64,000 nt of DNA from Agrypnia vestita (taxonomy: Eukaryota > Arthropoda > Insecta > Trichoptera > Phryganeidae): NCBI GenBank assembly GCA_016648135.1, contig JADDOH010001521.1, positions 1-64,000 of the forward strand, given 5' to 3'. Positions 44,810-56,297 of this stretch are shown piece after piece. Under the pieces are notes generated by a model. The model did no database searches. It was not told the origin of the DNA and saw nothing but the letters and a program-made list of their open reading frames with translations. The translations under genes and the position numbers were made by a program. How positions within the stretch are numbered: the first letter of the stretch is position 1; the number at the start of each line of letters is the position of its first letter.

Positions 44810-45170
44810 TAAGCACCCACCGTAATGGTCGTTTTTTGTGCAAGAATCATCTTTATTAATAAACCGATAGCCGGATATATCGTGCCCATTACCGGAAGCG
44901 TCGAAATCGTACCGGAAGTATTTGGAGCCGAACAGGAAGACCGTAAATGGAAATAGACATCGTGCAACCGGAAGCCAGATGTTTCCCGTAAGGCAGTATG
45001 ATTTATTACCCCCCATTTGCGCGGGAACGATAACTGCCTGAAAATTGACGGTTTTTAGATCGGGAAAAAAACCAGCCCGGGGCGTTACTCCAGTACGGGA
45101 TTTTCGGTTTTCTTCAGCGTGGATGATATTTCGTTCTTAAAGACGACTTCTGGTCGATATTTTTTTTTGT
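44810..45170. promoter_or_regulatory. Island with a cluster of Ets-type sites
   Basis: ACCGGAAGCG (44891-44900), ACCGGAAGTA (44911-44920), AACAGGAAGA (44931-44940) and ACCGGAAGCC (44967-44976) lie in one orientation, GGAA cores spaced 20, 21 and 35 bp. The ACCGGAAGT form is the classical Ets-domain site. The island is GC-richer than its surroundings and has no repeat match. Regulatory function is inferred. Confidence 0.4.
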
Positions 45171-45363
45171 GATAATAAAAAAAAGATCGATAATTTTTCT
45201 GAATTCGCAAACCAACTTTAAGAGACGCGCCACACGATTAAAAAAGAAAATGGCATTGAAATTTGATAAATAAATAATAAACGGTTAAGGCCATTTTTCA
45301 TTAACATTCTAACACAAGAATCAGTTAGATTTCGTATATTTCCAATTTATAATAACACAACTG

Positions 45364-45890
45364 CCCGGCCCGTCTTCACCCCGGTACAGTTTTGTCTAGG
45401 TCTTAATTTTTAAACTCGTCATATCTTCTAAGATATTTCATTCGATGATTTGGTGTACAGGAGTTGGTGGTAAATGCCAAAGGGTAATAAGATGATTCAT
45501 TTGACAGAAATTAAAACTGAATTGGTCAAATTGCTGAATAGTTAGTTAACCAAATCTTAGTATACATTTGATGAAATTTTATAGACAAAAAGGGTTAGTG
45601 TAAGGTATCCTTAAAAGATTGATATACGCTACCACTGAGTTTTTTGTAGATCATTTAATTTTAGACAGTACAATTCTACACGATGTTTTTGTATCTCTTA
45701 CGGATTAAGCAGAGCTTTCCATAAAAGCGCTTAAGAGGCAATTTTTTCCCGATTTAATTCAAAATGCCTTAATTATTCAGCTGCTATACGTGCTAAGATA
45801 ATTTTTAATACAATACCGCATACAAATCCGTTTAGTGGTTCTCGAGATTAACACGATCATACAGGTGGACTTACACTTGCCGGGGAATTC
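45364..45890 (-). repeat. RepH copy 2
   Basis: The minus strand matches 8735-9494 and 63515-64000: AATCTCGAGAACCACTAAAC, TTGCCTCTTAAGCGCTTTTA, GGTAGCGTATATCA, ACCCTTTTTGTCTATAAAAT, CACCAAATCAT and GAAGATATGACGAGTT. Its end (complement of 45364-45395) has GTACCGGGGTGAAGACGGG in place of the CCGAGCAAAGCCGGG hairpin. No coding sequence. Confidence 0.65.
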
Positions 45891-45899
45891 CTTTTATAC

Positions 45900-46460
45900 T
45901 ATGTATTGATTGATGGCATACATTTTTCTCTAATCCCCATTTTCTCTAAAAGTATTTACTACAAAACCAATATTAATGTACACCTATAGAAAATGGTGAA
46001 GTTGCCACTTTAAGCAAGATTGCAGATTTGACCGACTCTCGCGAGATATTTAAAAGTAAAGTTTATCCGTATTCTGATACTTACTACGAGAGTTGGCGTG
46101 TGAATAAATCTGTTAATTCTCTTAAAAGTTAATGTCATCGGGAAAAGGTAATGGACAAAGGGAAGGCGCGTGCTGAATCTTAAATGCTGATTGGTAAAAA
46201 AAAGATAAAAAAATGTCATGATTTTATGTAAAAAAAAAAAAAAACTTTTTAGCTTGTAATAACAGTGCACCATGTTCAGTAAAACATAGTATAAAATTAA
46301 AATTCTCAACAAAGTATGTTATTGGGTTCATGGTTTAACTGCACGTAGAGTAGACATTCAGAGTATCGTCGGCCTTTAGGAATTGGGTAAGAAAAACAAC
46401 AACATCAAATGAAACTAATAATGAATTTTTAGGAATAACAGACCTTCAAACACTAGTTTG
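45900..46460. other. AT-rich stretch, nothing recognised
   Basis: A 100-codon minus-strand frame at 46010-46312 is AT-rich with no domain. No repeat match supported. Confidence 0.4.
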
Positions 46461-46464
46461 AATG

Positions 46465-47190
46465 AAGCAAGTAGCAAGTATGACCTGAAGATAATCACTC
46501 GAAAAATAAAATTGTTAAAAGCATCAAAGGATCACTTCCAATGCCAAATATAACCATAAAAAACAATACAATAGAAAGAGTCTCGCAATACAAGTACTTA
46601 GGTGCGTGGGTGAATGAGAACTGGGAACCATCTCAAGAAGTAAAAGCGCGAATAAAGATAGCAAGAAGTGCGTTTCTCAGAAAGAGGCCATTATTTTCTA
46701 ACCGTGACCTAAGCCTACATCTTAGAACGCGTATGGTTTGGTGTTATATTTTTGCCATTCTCTTATATAGGGTGGAAGCTTGAACACTTAACCAAGAACT
46801 AATCCGCAAAGTCGAGGCTTTTGAGATGTGGATCCATAGACGCATATTGAAAGTTTCCTCGGTAGATACAGTGACGAATGATAAAATCCTCTAACGTATG
46901 AAAAAAGACCTGCGAAGAAAAAAAGTGCTGCGAACTATCAAGATAAGAAAGCTGGAGTATCTCAGACATATTATGAGAGGACCGTAATAAAGACTAAACA
47001 AACTCCAGAGGAAAATAAGTGGTAAAAGAAACGTAGGAAGACGCCGCATCTCATGGTGGAGTAATTTGAGGAACTGGTATAAGTGTAACTCGACTGACTT
47101 GTTCTGTGCAGCGGTAAATAAAATCGTAATTGCCAGAATGATCATCGATCTCCGATAGGAGATGGCACCATGAGAAGAATAAGGAATATA
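46465..47190 (+). pseudogene. RTE-like non-LTR retrotransposon, RT C-terminal half
   Basis: From 46541 a single frame runs to the TAG at 47156, interrupted only by TGA at 46781, TAA at 46892 and TAA TAA at 46985. It reads YKYLGAWVNENWEPSQEVKA, SAFLRKRPLFSNRDLSLHLR, VEAFEMWIHRRILKVSSVDT, KIRKLEYLRHIMRGP, GRRRISWWSNLRNWYKC and FCAAVNKIVIARMIIDLR. These are the canonical tail motifs of insect endonuclease-reverse transcriptase polyproteins. The first stop replaces the Trp of the usual AWTL. Upstream, 46465-46540 continues in another frame (SSKYDLKIITRKIKLLK). RT palm and endonuclease are missing. No length-changing indels after 46541. Confidence 0.85.
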
Positions 47191-47436
47191 CAAAGCTTTT
47201 AAATAGTCACCAATTCAAGAGAATTTCTAATTGAGAGGTTTAAAAATTATGATCATTGTATTATTTATAATATTTAATTTACATAATAAAGATAATTTAA
47301 TAAATTATATATTATAAATAATCATGTCAGTTATCTTTAAAATTTATTTTTATATTAGTACTTTATTATTTATTCATCTCCCATATATTTTTAATTTGTA
47401 AATGACTGCATTTAGATTTTTAATTTTTATACGTTG

Positions 47437-47500
47437 AATTCTGATGAAGGGACCATTGTCCTTAAAACATGTTGGCATTTTTAACAAATTAATTAAATAA
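47437..47500 (+). other. Hammerhead-like motif
   Basis: CTGATGA (47441-47447), stem AGGGAC/GTCCTT with loop CATT, then AAAACATGTTG and TTTTTAACAAATTAATTAA. Here stem II directly follows box 1 as in true hammerheads, but box 2 is AAAA instead of GAAA. Confidence 0.4.
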
Positions 47501-47617
47501 TCAAACCATTTTTACTAAATGAGTTAACGTAGAGCTAGGCAGAGAGAATAGAATGCCCGAATCTTCTGTTTTGGAACACCAATATTGCTGTATTCATTTT
47601 CAGGCGTCAATTTAGAG

Positions 47618-47803
47618 TAGCTTTTTGGTCTTGTGGTTAGGATTCTCGCCTCGTGATCCAAAGTTCGTGGGTTCGAACCTCACTCCAGACCAGCAAGTTA
47701 GTCCTATTTTCATAGCACAAGCGTTTAGCTTAGTTTGAAAATAGTAGGAATATTATTGTGATACGAATTCCGTGTTCGCATCTCTATTAAAAAGAAAAAA
47801 AAA
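47618..47803 (+). repeat. SINE-A copy 7 (best reference copy)
   Basis: Full-length plus-strand copy. Box-A region TGGTTAGGATTC (47634-47645), box B GGTTCGAACCT (47670-47680), then CCAGCAAGTTAGTCCTATTT, GCGTTTAGCTTAGTTTGAAA, GTTCGCATCTCTATT and an A-rich tail. The head resembles a tRNA without a clear anticodon arm, so it is a SINE and not a tRNA gene. Confidence 0.88.
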
Positions 47804-48279
47804 CTGTTGCTGAGGTCGTCCTCTAATATTGGTTTATCTGGTCATGCTGATATTATAAAAGAAATAATAGTATATAAATAATTTTATAAAAAAGTTGAAT
47901 CTGTCTAGCACTCATCCATTGAGACATTATATTTCGATTTGATTTTTCTGTCGTAAATAATGCAAAATTGCGTGAAATTTTATTCGAAAATTGAAGCGGC
48001 TAAAAATGCAGCGTCAGTAAAAAGCACTAACGCAGACGTTTTATTTAATAATTTGAAATGATTTCATTTTTTTCCAAATAAACCGATTTCTATTGAATTG
48101 ACAAAAAATATTTCTGACAAGTCTGGGCGAAATAAATTTGTATTTTTTAAAAATGGAATTACAATACATTATGAAGGTAAATCGAATAGACTTAGTTTAA
48201 ACTTCACTTTGAGGATACGCGTTGATTTTTTTTTTCTCTACTATGTTTTTGAGGTGAAAGTCTCAACGTCATCAGGTGT

Positions 48280-48432
48280 ATACTGGATTTTGTCCATAGA
48301 GGGATAATTATTAATTTAGATGACTTATAGAGGGCTCGCAGAGATAAAGCTATTTAAATATAAAATGTGTATGAAAATCTTTATAGGGTAGTCTAGAGCT
48401 AATAACCTGTATGAGCTGCCTTTTATTATCAC
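48280..48432 (+). repeat. RepB copy 3
   Basis: Starts with CTGGATTTTGTCCATAGAGG, a block shared with copy 4, and runs through GTGTATGAAAATCTTTATAG and AGAGCTAATAACCTGTATGA. Confidence 0.65.
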
Positions 48433-48547
48433 TGTTTTTTTTTCTAAATGTTTTGTTAATACAATAATTACCAATAATATCTTTATAAATGTTTTAATAC
48501 GGGTTAAAAACTATAACTTAATATAAAAATATACATGTAATATCATG

Positions 48548-48650
48548 TAATATAAGGTGAGCAATTAAGTTTCCGGGATTCACACATAGATTGCACTAGC
48601 GGCATATAGCGGCTTATAGAGCATATACATTTTAGTAATTATGTTGGCTT
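48548..48650 (+). mobile_element. Possible mariner end fragment
   Basis: TATAAGGTGAGCAATTAAGT followed by TTCCGGGAT and CACATAGATTGCACTAGCGG resembles irritans-type mariner ends (GGTTGGCTGATAAGT, then CACATAGATGGCGCTAG), from memory. Only one end is seen and no transposase. Confidence 0.3.
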
Positions 48651-49239
48651 CGGGAAGAAGACAATGATAACAAGACGAAGAAGGCAAAAATATTAAGAAT
48701 CACAGTTTCAATTACTTAAATACGACTTAATCTTACAAAATTGAATTTATTTTTCTTTTATCAGCAAGAATGTGCCATACATACAATACAAATTGTGCTG
48801 ACCTTAATGTTGAAGTTGAAATTATTTCAGATATCCAATCCTCATCCAAAAAGTCACTCCTTAAACATATATTGTCTTGGCTATAACCTGAACCCATAGA
48901 ACATTTTAAATCAATTATATATTTACATAGTCTTGCATAATCACACTGTATTGATAAAATTGATACACTAAATATACATTTTATTTATGCATGTTAGTAC
49001 AGCACTTTTAATTTGAATAATGAGCTTAGTTTTAAATAATAATGTATTGTTTTTTATGTATTTTGTACCCAATATTTTGTTATTGTCTCAATCAAAATAA
49101 AATATTATGAATGCTTCTAATCGATCGAAAGGTCACAGACGGAATGCCTCGAAAAATATGGCGCGCACCAATAATTTAAAACAGCCGGCTTAAACATGCC
49201 TAACAACTCCACCAATCAGAAACAATAACAAAACATTTT

Positions 49240-49450
49240 CCCCTCACGTGATTTCGCTTCCAAAGTCATTTGGTTCGAAATTTTTTCGATCGAAAATTTT
49301 TAAATGTTAATATGGTTTTTCGACCATTCCGATTGGCCGATGTCGCAAAACACAGCCGCGGGCCCCGCCGTCGGGGCGCCCCCTCGTGTGCAGAGTGTGC
49401 ACTTTTAATTCGTGCCGCTAGATGTCCGCGCACGTAATTGGATTTTATTC
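49240..49450. other. GC-rich island
   Basis: CACGTG E-box at about 49246, GATTGG (inverted CCAAT) at about 49341, then GCCGCGGGCCCCGCCGTCGG. Unique in the window. A promoter-like look, but no gene downstream on either strand that I can recognise. Confidence 0.3.
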
Positions 49451-49749
49451 AATTCAATCGCTTTCATTTTATGTTAGATTGAAAAATATAGCGCTCAAAA
49501 TTATATCGGCCCAGCGGCGGCCGCTTTTGCGAGTTCTCTTTTGTATGTTGCTGCAAAAAAAATAAAACCATTTGGGTTCAAAATGTATAGTTTTGTTGAA
49601 ACTCAATATTTGGACCGATTGGATTTTGAATACTCGACTGACCCAGAAATTTCTAACCATACAGCTTACTTTAGTAAGGTACCTGTCAAAGAATACAAAA
49701 ATCTTGTATAAAAACTTATAATTAAATACATTTTATTTGTAACAATATC

Positions 49750-49945
49750 TGGATTTTGTCCACAGAGGGATACTTTTTGATTAAGATCAATTATAGAAGT
49801 CTCACAGAAACGACGCTATTTATGTAAGAAACGTGTATGAAAGTCTTTATAGAGTGGCCCAGGGCTAATGACCCGTAAGAGCTAGCTTAAGTGATCACTG
49901 CAACGATTACACAATGCGACGTTCAGTAATTTCGGGCACGTGACG
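49750..49945 (+). repeat. RepB copy 4 (reference copy)
   Basis: CTGGATTTTGTCCACAGAGG, ATAGAAGTCTCACAGAAACG, GTGTATGAAAGTCTTTATAG, GGCCCAGGGCTAATGACC, TTAAGTGATCACTGC and CACAATGCGACGTTCA in order. Confidence 0.75.
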
Positions 49946-49949
49946 TGCA

Positions 49950-50440
49950 TTTGAGATGATTTAGCAGAGGCAGGATGAGTTGACAGATGCAGAGCGTAAA
50001 TTATACTCACGATTGGATGAATATAGAAGTATTGGTTGTGATGGTTACGGTGATCAGCGGAAGAGTGAATGTAGGTACCTCTCGGCGGTCGGGACCTGGT
50101 TAGCCACTTCGAGTCCCTGATTGGCGGATGTCGCTCGATACTTGCGGCTAGCGTCGCGATGGGTGTGGACCACCACAAATTTTTCACTCTCGAATCTCAA
50201 GAAAATTCCCTCACTCTAATCCTCGGCATAGCTTGCCCAGACATTACTTTCCAAAGCAGAATAATTAATTCGATCCACTGGACTGAGATGTGGACTAGCA
50301 GGTGGCGTTAATCTTGATACCATAATAGATTTGTGAATAAATAAGCAGTATTTTAAGAAATTGAAGTTTGGATTATATATTCTCTGGATGACCGCACCCT
50401 TCCAGCGATTGTCTTTCATTTGAGCAATGCCGCCCGTATC
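49950..50440. other. Unexplained GC-richer segment
   Basis: Less AT-rich, with a 101-codon minus-strand frame (49882-50187) and a 75-codon one (50216-50443). Neither has a domain I recognise, and the first runs into RepB copy 4. Could be part of an unrecognised transposable element. Confidence 0.25.
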
Positions 50441-50624
50441 CATTTTTTTTTCATATATTCAATGTTATATCAAACCTAAAAGTTTACCCAAAAATAAACC
50501 TACGAATTTACCCGACATATCATAAAATTTATTCAAAAAGTGTAATATACCTGAATCCTTCACTATTTCATAACACTGCTTAATTCAAGATTACATTTAA
50601 TTATTGTTAAACATTATTATTCTA

Positions 50625-50780
50625 TTGTTTATTTTATTTTATTTTATTTTTATTTATCTATTTATTTTTCACAATTTGTATTATTTCTAGTCCCACAAAA
50701 CGTTTTAAAGACATTTGTCTACAGGTTCATTTTCACAATTTAATATTACACTGTTAATAAATAATAATAAATAATATTCA
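50625..50780 (-). repeat. Possible non-LTR 3' end
   Basis: A (TTTTA)n/(TTTA)n run at 50628-50665 followed on the plus strand by less repetitive sequence resembles the tail and 3' UTR of a minus-strand element. No coding part found. Confidence 0.3.
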
Positions 50781-50799
50781 TTTTATAAACAGAAGAGAT

Positions 50800-53040
50800 A
50801 AAAAAACGAAAACAATTTTAATTATAAAAGCAAAAAAAAAATTTTAAGAACAAATTTATAAATTAACATTTATTTACTTTAGTTTTTTGATAAAAGAATA
50901 ACTCTTCCATATTTTTTTATCTCTTATTAGTTTATAATTAGAGTTTGAAGTAAAATGTTTTTAATAATCTTGTCGAAATACACAAACCTAATTAAATTCT
51001 CAAAATTTTACCGCAGTTCCTTTCAATTATTTTCATACAGATACAAGATGTTAAATATTAAATAGATTGATAACGCCCTCATAAAAAGAAACGCGTTTCA
51101 CAAACATTTTATAAGTAGAGTTTTTATTATATTATTTATTATATATAGTATGATTATGTAGTATAGTAAACAATAAGTAAAGTATTATTTTAATGTATTT
51201 TTACATAGTATTCTGTTAGCTTATTATATATATCATTAAAAATAGTATTTTATAATTCCGGTCTCAGAGATTTTCTCTCATCCGTGGATTCTGTCCATTA
51301 TATTGATAGTTTAAAGCATTTACCAATGAATTTTTTGCACTCCTACATTTTGGCATAATCTACACTATTCAATAAATTATTGGTATTAATTTTAAATCCA
51401 AAATCGATTTTTCAAACTTGATTGTATTTTTATTATATTAAATAATTGATTAACAAATATGCAACGCAGATTTTTTGGTACCGCCAAAGCGAAAATTCGA
51501 TTGCCATGCACTTTATTTGGTCGTACGGGGCGAATCATTTGACAAATTAATTGCATTTTATCGGTAGAAAAAAGCTTTTCAGAGTAAGCCGCTGTATGCG
51601 AATTCGGGGTATTATTTCAACGTTTGTACCAATACTATAATATATAGGTACCTACTATTCTACTTCAATTTAATTTTAATAAATTCTAAAAAAATGTGGT
51701 TAACGCACGGTATAAGAATCAAGTATGCAGCTTTTGTCTGTGAGTGAACGTGTAATTTTTACGTTTTTATTTAGGTGTTTTTATTTTAAAGGAAGTTATG
51801 AATTTTTAAATTTTAATACCAGCCGTTATGTTGAAACAATTTTTCTATCATGTTGATTTTTCGGTAAAGTTTTATTGATTTCCAATATGAATAATGAGTT
51901 ATTAAGGGCCGGTTGTATCAACTTGGAATGTAGTTAGTTTAATTGAAAGTATCGTTAAGCCGGTGCGCTTGCGCACTACGCGTGATTTTTGACATGTGTA
52001 GTCAAAATCATTGTTTTTATTCACTCAAAATCATTGTTTCGACATTGTAGTGTCATAATGTACAATAATATGTTGGATGTCACAGTTTTTTCAGACGACC
52101 AACTGATTCAATCGTATATTCTTTATAAGAAAAATAATTTACTTAGACCTTGAATAATACTTTTTTGTCGATAGAAATTGATGGTCGAGAGAAAAAGATA
52201 TTCTGAAACACTAAGTGAATTTTGTCGTTAGAAAATTTTACTTTCTAAATCTCATCTTCAGATTTTGGAAACTTTACATTTAACAGGATAGATTAATAGG
52301 TGGGTAGGTGATGTATATGGAGTTCTGTTTCTTGTGGATAGGATAAGCCGTTACAGACACTTTATGTCTAAACATTGAATAAAAACCATTTTGATGAAAC
52401 ATGTCAAAAATCTCGCGCGGTGCACATGCGTGGTTTCGTGGTCTACAAGTCAAGAACAAAAAAATTGCATTTGCAAATATTTCACACGGCATTATCGCCT
52501 CTACACATTACTGATGATAATCTATAAAATCTTTACTCACGAAAACTATGTGATATCTGCATTTATTCATGAACATGATAATATTTTCTATTTCCAGCTG
52601 CGAAATCTATGTATACCTACTGTTTCATAAAAAAAGAAATTTAGAAGTCTCTATCATAGTCCAATCAAATATACGAAATATTGATATATTTTATGACAGT
52701 TTTCATGAATACAAGAGAATTACATATTACCAAACTTGCAAAATTAGCTGTTTAGTCTCTTTGTTGAGCCTTACTCTGTTTAAGCTCACTCTATTAAATC
52801 ATTTTTTTCTGTTCTTTCTTGTGTATTTTTTAGCCTTTACTTTTTATCTCTATATTTTCTGTGTTCATATTTCAGTGATGAAAAGCATTTCATCTAATTG
52901 TAATACCTATATCATGCTATGTGTTATCACTGTTTATGAATCATTCAAAAATAAATATAAAACAAAAATAAAATAAAATAAATATACATATATACAACAT
53001 TCAAAATTTTGATAATGTGCGGATTTTCTTACGATTTAAT
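50800..53040. other. Stretch without recognised gene
   Basis: Mostly AT-rich. A GC-richer patch at 51470-51590 (GGTACCGCCAAAGCG, GGTCGTACGGGGCG) and the palindrome GTGCGCTTGCGCAC at 51963-51976 stand out. A 135-codon plus-strand frame (52569-52976) is low-complexity and AT-driven. Confidence 0.4.
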
Positions 53041-53041
53041 T

Positions 53042-53176
53042 GGTGAGCATTGCATTGTGAAGAGTAATCGCTTAAGCCAACTCGTACAGTTTGTAAGCCC
53101 TGGGTCATCGTATAAAAGACTTTCATACACATTTCTCATATAACATATTAATAGCTTCGTCCCTCTGAGACTTCTA
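53042..53176 (-). repeat. RepB copy 5, part 1 (split by Jockey)
   Basis: The minus strand reads CAGAGGGACGAAGC.., GTGTATGAAAGTCTTTTATA, GACCCAGGGCTTACAAACTG, GTTGGCTTAAGCGATTAC. It stops at GACTTCTAT exactly where the Jockey tail begins. The expected continuation is found beyond the element at 55405-55455. Confidence 0.7.
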
Positions 53177-55401
53177 TTTTATTTTTATTTTATTTTATTT
53201 TCATTTATTGGTTTTCTTACAGCCATATTATTAATCAATCTTGAAAAAAAACAATAATTGATGTACAGAGTTATGGGCCAATTACAAGAAAACACATATA
53301 TACAATCGATAAAAAAATAAGAAAAAACATGTCCAATAGTGAGTTTGTGTGAGTGTGTGTATTTGTGTGTTTATTTATTAATTTTGTTTTGGGAAAAATT
53401 AACAGCAAAACAATCTTAAAAATTTTCCACTGAATTTAAAAATTTACTTTAACATACATTAATAGCGAGTGGAGAGGGTGGAGGAGAATGTGGGACGGGA
53501 GTAGAAGGGAAGATATAATGTACAAATTAGTTTGGGTGCGGTAGTGTAGATATTGTTTGTTTTATGTTTCTTATTGTTGCGTTGAAAATGTCAATGTGGT
53601 GATAGTTTGTGTTAAATGAATTTGTGGATCTGTACATAAAGAAGTTTTGTTTTGAGTTGGTCTTACAAAAGGGGAGATGAAAAGTAGGTGAATGTCTGTT
53701 ATTGCGAGTTGGGATGTGGTAAGATATTCGTTGAAGAAGTTCCGGACTATCAACTAGATTGTGTGTTATTTTGAATAGCATCACCGCGTCAGCTATGTTT
53801 CTTCGACGAGTTAGGGTCTGCATGTTAAAAAACTTCGCAGAGTCTTCATTGCTTATATGAGATCTAAATGAACGGAGGTCTAGGTATCTTAGGAATCTGT
53901 TTTGGACGCTTTCAATTCTATTTTCGTGTACTGCATAACATGGATTCCACACCTGAGATGCATATTCTAAAATACTACGAACGTATGAGAAATAAAGTGT
54001 CTTGAGGGTACTGATATTTTTGAAATGTTTACATGTGCGTATGACAAAACTAAGCATAGATGATGCGTTGGTGACTATGTAATCGATATGTTTGTTGAAA
54101 TTTAATTTACTGTCAAGTATCACCCCAAGGTCTTTGCTTTCGGATTTGGTAGATAATGTTATATTATTAATTGAATATTCATTAGAGAATACCTTTTTAT
54201 TTCTTGTAAAGCGTACAACGAAGCATTTAGAAACATTTATTTCCAGGCTGTGGGCATTGCAATACGTGTTCAGACGATGTAGGTCATCTTGCAGCCTTCG
54301 ACAATCTTCTAGTGAGTTTATGGGAGAAAAATTTTTCATATCATCTGCATATAGGATAGTTTTTGAGTTTAGAAAGTAATCACCTATATCATTGGTATAA
54401 ATGTTAAATAGCAATGGTCCCAGCAGGCTGCCTTGAGGTACTCCAGATGTTACAACAACAGTGTTAGATTTAAACCCTGCAACCACTACAATTTGACTAC
54501 GGTTGGAGATATAAGAAGTAAGCCAACAATAAAGATTGCCATGAATACCTATCTTTAAAAGCTTGTTGGACAGTGTTGAGTGATCAACCCTATCGAACGC
54601 TTTACTGTAGTCGGTATAGATAGTGTCCACTTGTATTCTGTTATCTAAGTTATCTTGGAGGTATTCTACGAAAGTCAAAAGATTTGTGGTTGTAGGTTTA
54701 CCACTAATGAAACCGTGTTGATTAATATTCAAGGTAGGCTTAAGAGCATACAGTTGGTCATAGATTATTTTTTCAATAATTTTGTTAAATATACAAAATT
54801 TGGAGATAGGCCTATAGTTTTTTACATCATTTTTTTAATCATTCTTGAAGATAGGAGATACATATGCAGATTTCCAAATAAGAGGGACAGTGCATTCTGT
54901 TAGAGAACGATTGTAAATTAAAGAGAGGGGTAAGGCTAGATTGTGTGCACATCGTTTAATAAAGATTGAGGGTATTTCGTCCAGGCCGGCACCTTTGTGA
55001 ATGTCAATTTTTTTAAGATATTTTAGTACAATTTCCTCTGTCACTTCAATACTGCATATATTAGTTATGTGGTTTTCGTGGTTAATTATGGGCGTAATGG
55101 TAGGTCTATCATTCGGTGTACTAAAAACTGAGCTAAAATATTCCGAGAATAAGTTTGCTATATCCGTGCCATTATTAGCCTTCCTATCTCCTAAGAACAT
55201 GCAATTTGGGACACCTTGAGATTTATTACACGTTTTGACATAGCTCCAGAAGTTTTTTGTGTTTAAGTTGATATTAGTTTCAATGTTGTTTAAGTAACGT
55301 GATTTGGATTCGCGACATAAATCTTTGTGCCGTTTGCGTAGGAGAGAGAATGTATCATAGTCGGCTTGGTTTTTGAATCTCTTATATTTACAATATCTTA
55401 A
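53177..55401 (-). pseudogene. Jockey-type non-LTR retrotransposon, 5'-truncated, nearly intact reverse transcriptase
   Basis: One minus-strand frame runs from about 55401 to the stop at 53527, about 620 codons, broken only by TAA at 54837-54835 (in ..IFKND*KND..). Before the stop it has the endonuclease-RT linker (FKNQADYDTFSLLRKRHKDL), then the RT fingers up to PSIFIKRCAHNLALPLSLIY. After it come NYRPIS, then in the 401-codon open part DYSKAFDRVDH, SGVPQGSLLGPLLF, the catalytic YADD at about 54351-54340 and LGVILDSKLNF, and the C-terminal LEYASQVWNP region. The endonuclease and ORF1 are missing. The 3' UTR ends in an AAAAT-type tail (53177-53206) after AATAAA. Reverse transcription of its own RNA is the family role. 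This copy is dead but young-looking. Confidence 0.9.
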
Positions 55402-55404
55402 TTA

Positions 55405-55455
55405 GTTAAAAGTTATAATTTATCTTAATTAGTTAAAAGTTATTCATTTAATATT
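55405..55455 (-). repeat. RepB copy 5, part 2, and junction duplication
   Basis: ATAATTTATCTTAATTAGTT matches the continuation of RepB after GACTTCTAT (compare the complements of 49770-49795 and 61733-61750). A block TATCTTAATTAGTTAAAAGT occurs twice here, at about 55395 and 55420, right at the Jockey 5' junction. Confidence 0.5.
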
Positions 55456-55769
55456 CTCACCAATTCTTATTCTCTCAATATTATCATTTTGTCGGCAAAC
55501 TCTATGACTACACATTTTAAATATTTTGTTTATAAATATAATAAACAATAAACCTAGGTTCTAATAATGATTGCATAATGATTCGATATCATTGAGATTT
55601 GTAAGTGGTAAGATATTTATAATAATTAAATGTTTTAAATAATGTCACTAACTTAACTCGATTTTAAAACTTAATCCTTTATCAAACATCAAACGAATCC
55701 TTTAAAACGAGTGTCCAGCCAACAGGCGATGTCATTTTGAATTAAGCGTCATTTTTTCTGTGAAAGTTT

Positions 55770-55800
55770 TTGACAGCTGTTTTTCGACAGCTGTTATCGT
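55770..55800. promoter_or_regulatory. Tandem CAGCTG E-boxes
   Basis: GACAGCTGTT occurs at 55772-55781 and 55786-55795, 14 bp apart. A 21-codon frame begins at 55883 (MDKQKMGKSMNFDVVG..). It is too short to call. Possibly a bHLH-bound element or an old promoter piece. Confidence 0.3.
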
Positions 55801-56297
55801 TGAAGCTTTGACAGTTTAGGAGTGCAACGATACACGAACGAGCATAATATAATTGTGAAACATCAATACAAAAAATCGGCAAAATGGACAAGCAAAAAAT
55901 GGGAAAAAGTATGAACTTTGATGTGGTTGGTCGCAACCCAAATATTTAACATAATGTAACATATTCTTATATTTCTAATTTTTGTCGGTTATAAAACATG
56001 AGTGATTATTTTGGCTATCGTAATCTTGCTAGCGGCATCTCAAAATAGTTGAACAGTGCATTATCCAATCCACTGCTTTAAGGCTTAATGGATGAAAAAC
56101 CAATGTGTTCTTGGACTTCCATGACATCTTTGCTCGCAATTTTGCTTCGAGTATTAAAATGCAGGATTCGAAATTTCTCAAATGTCTCGTGATACAGCCA
56201 AAATATTGTAATTTACGTATTTTTTGGTTTTAGGTTTTACGCCTTTCGCATCCGGTTTGTTACATTGTCGTTTGTAACCTTAGCGATCCAATTAATG

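Noticed and set aside
47630..47700. tRNA gene
   Set aside because: Box A and B are present, but the sequence is the head of a nine-copy SINE without a proper cloverleaf or anticodon arm.
49882..50187. 101-codon minus-strand frame as a gene
   Set aside because: Runs into RepB copy 4 and has no recognised domain.
52569..52976. 135-codon plus-strand open frame
   Set aside because: Low-complexity Phe/Leu/Ile/Lys sequence typical of AT-rich noncoding DNA, overlapped by another frame.
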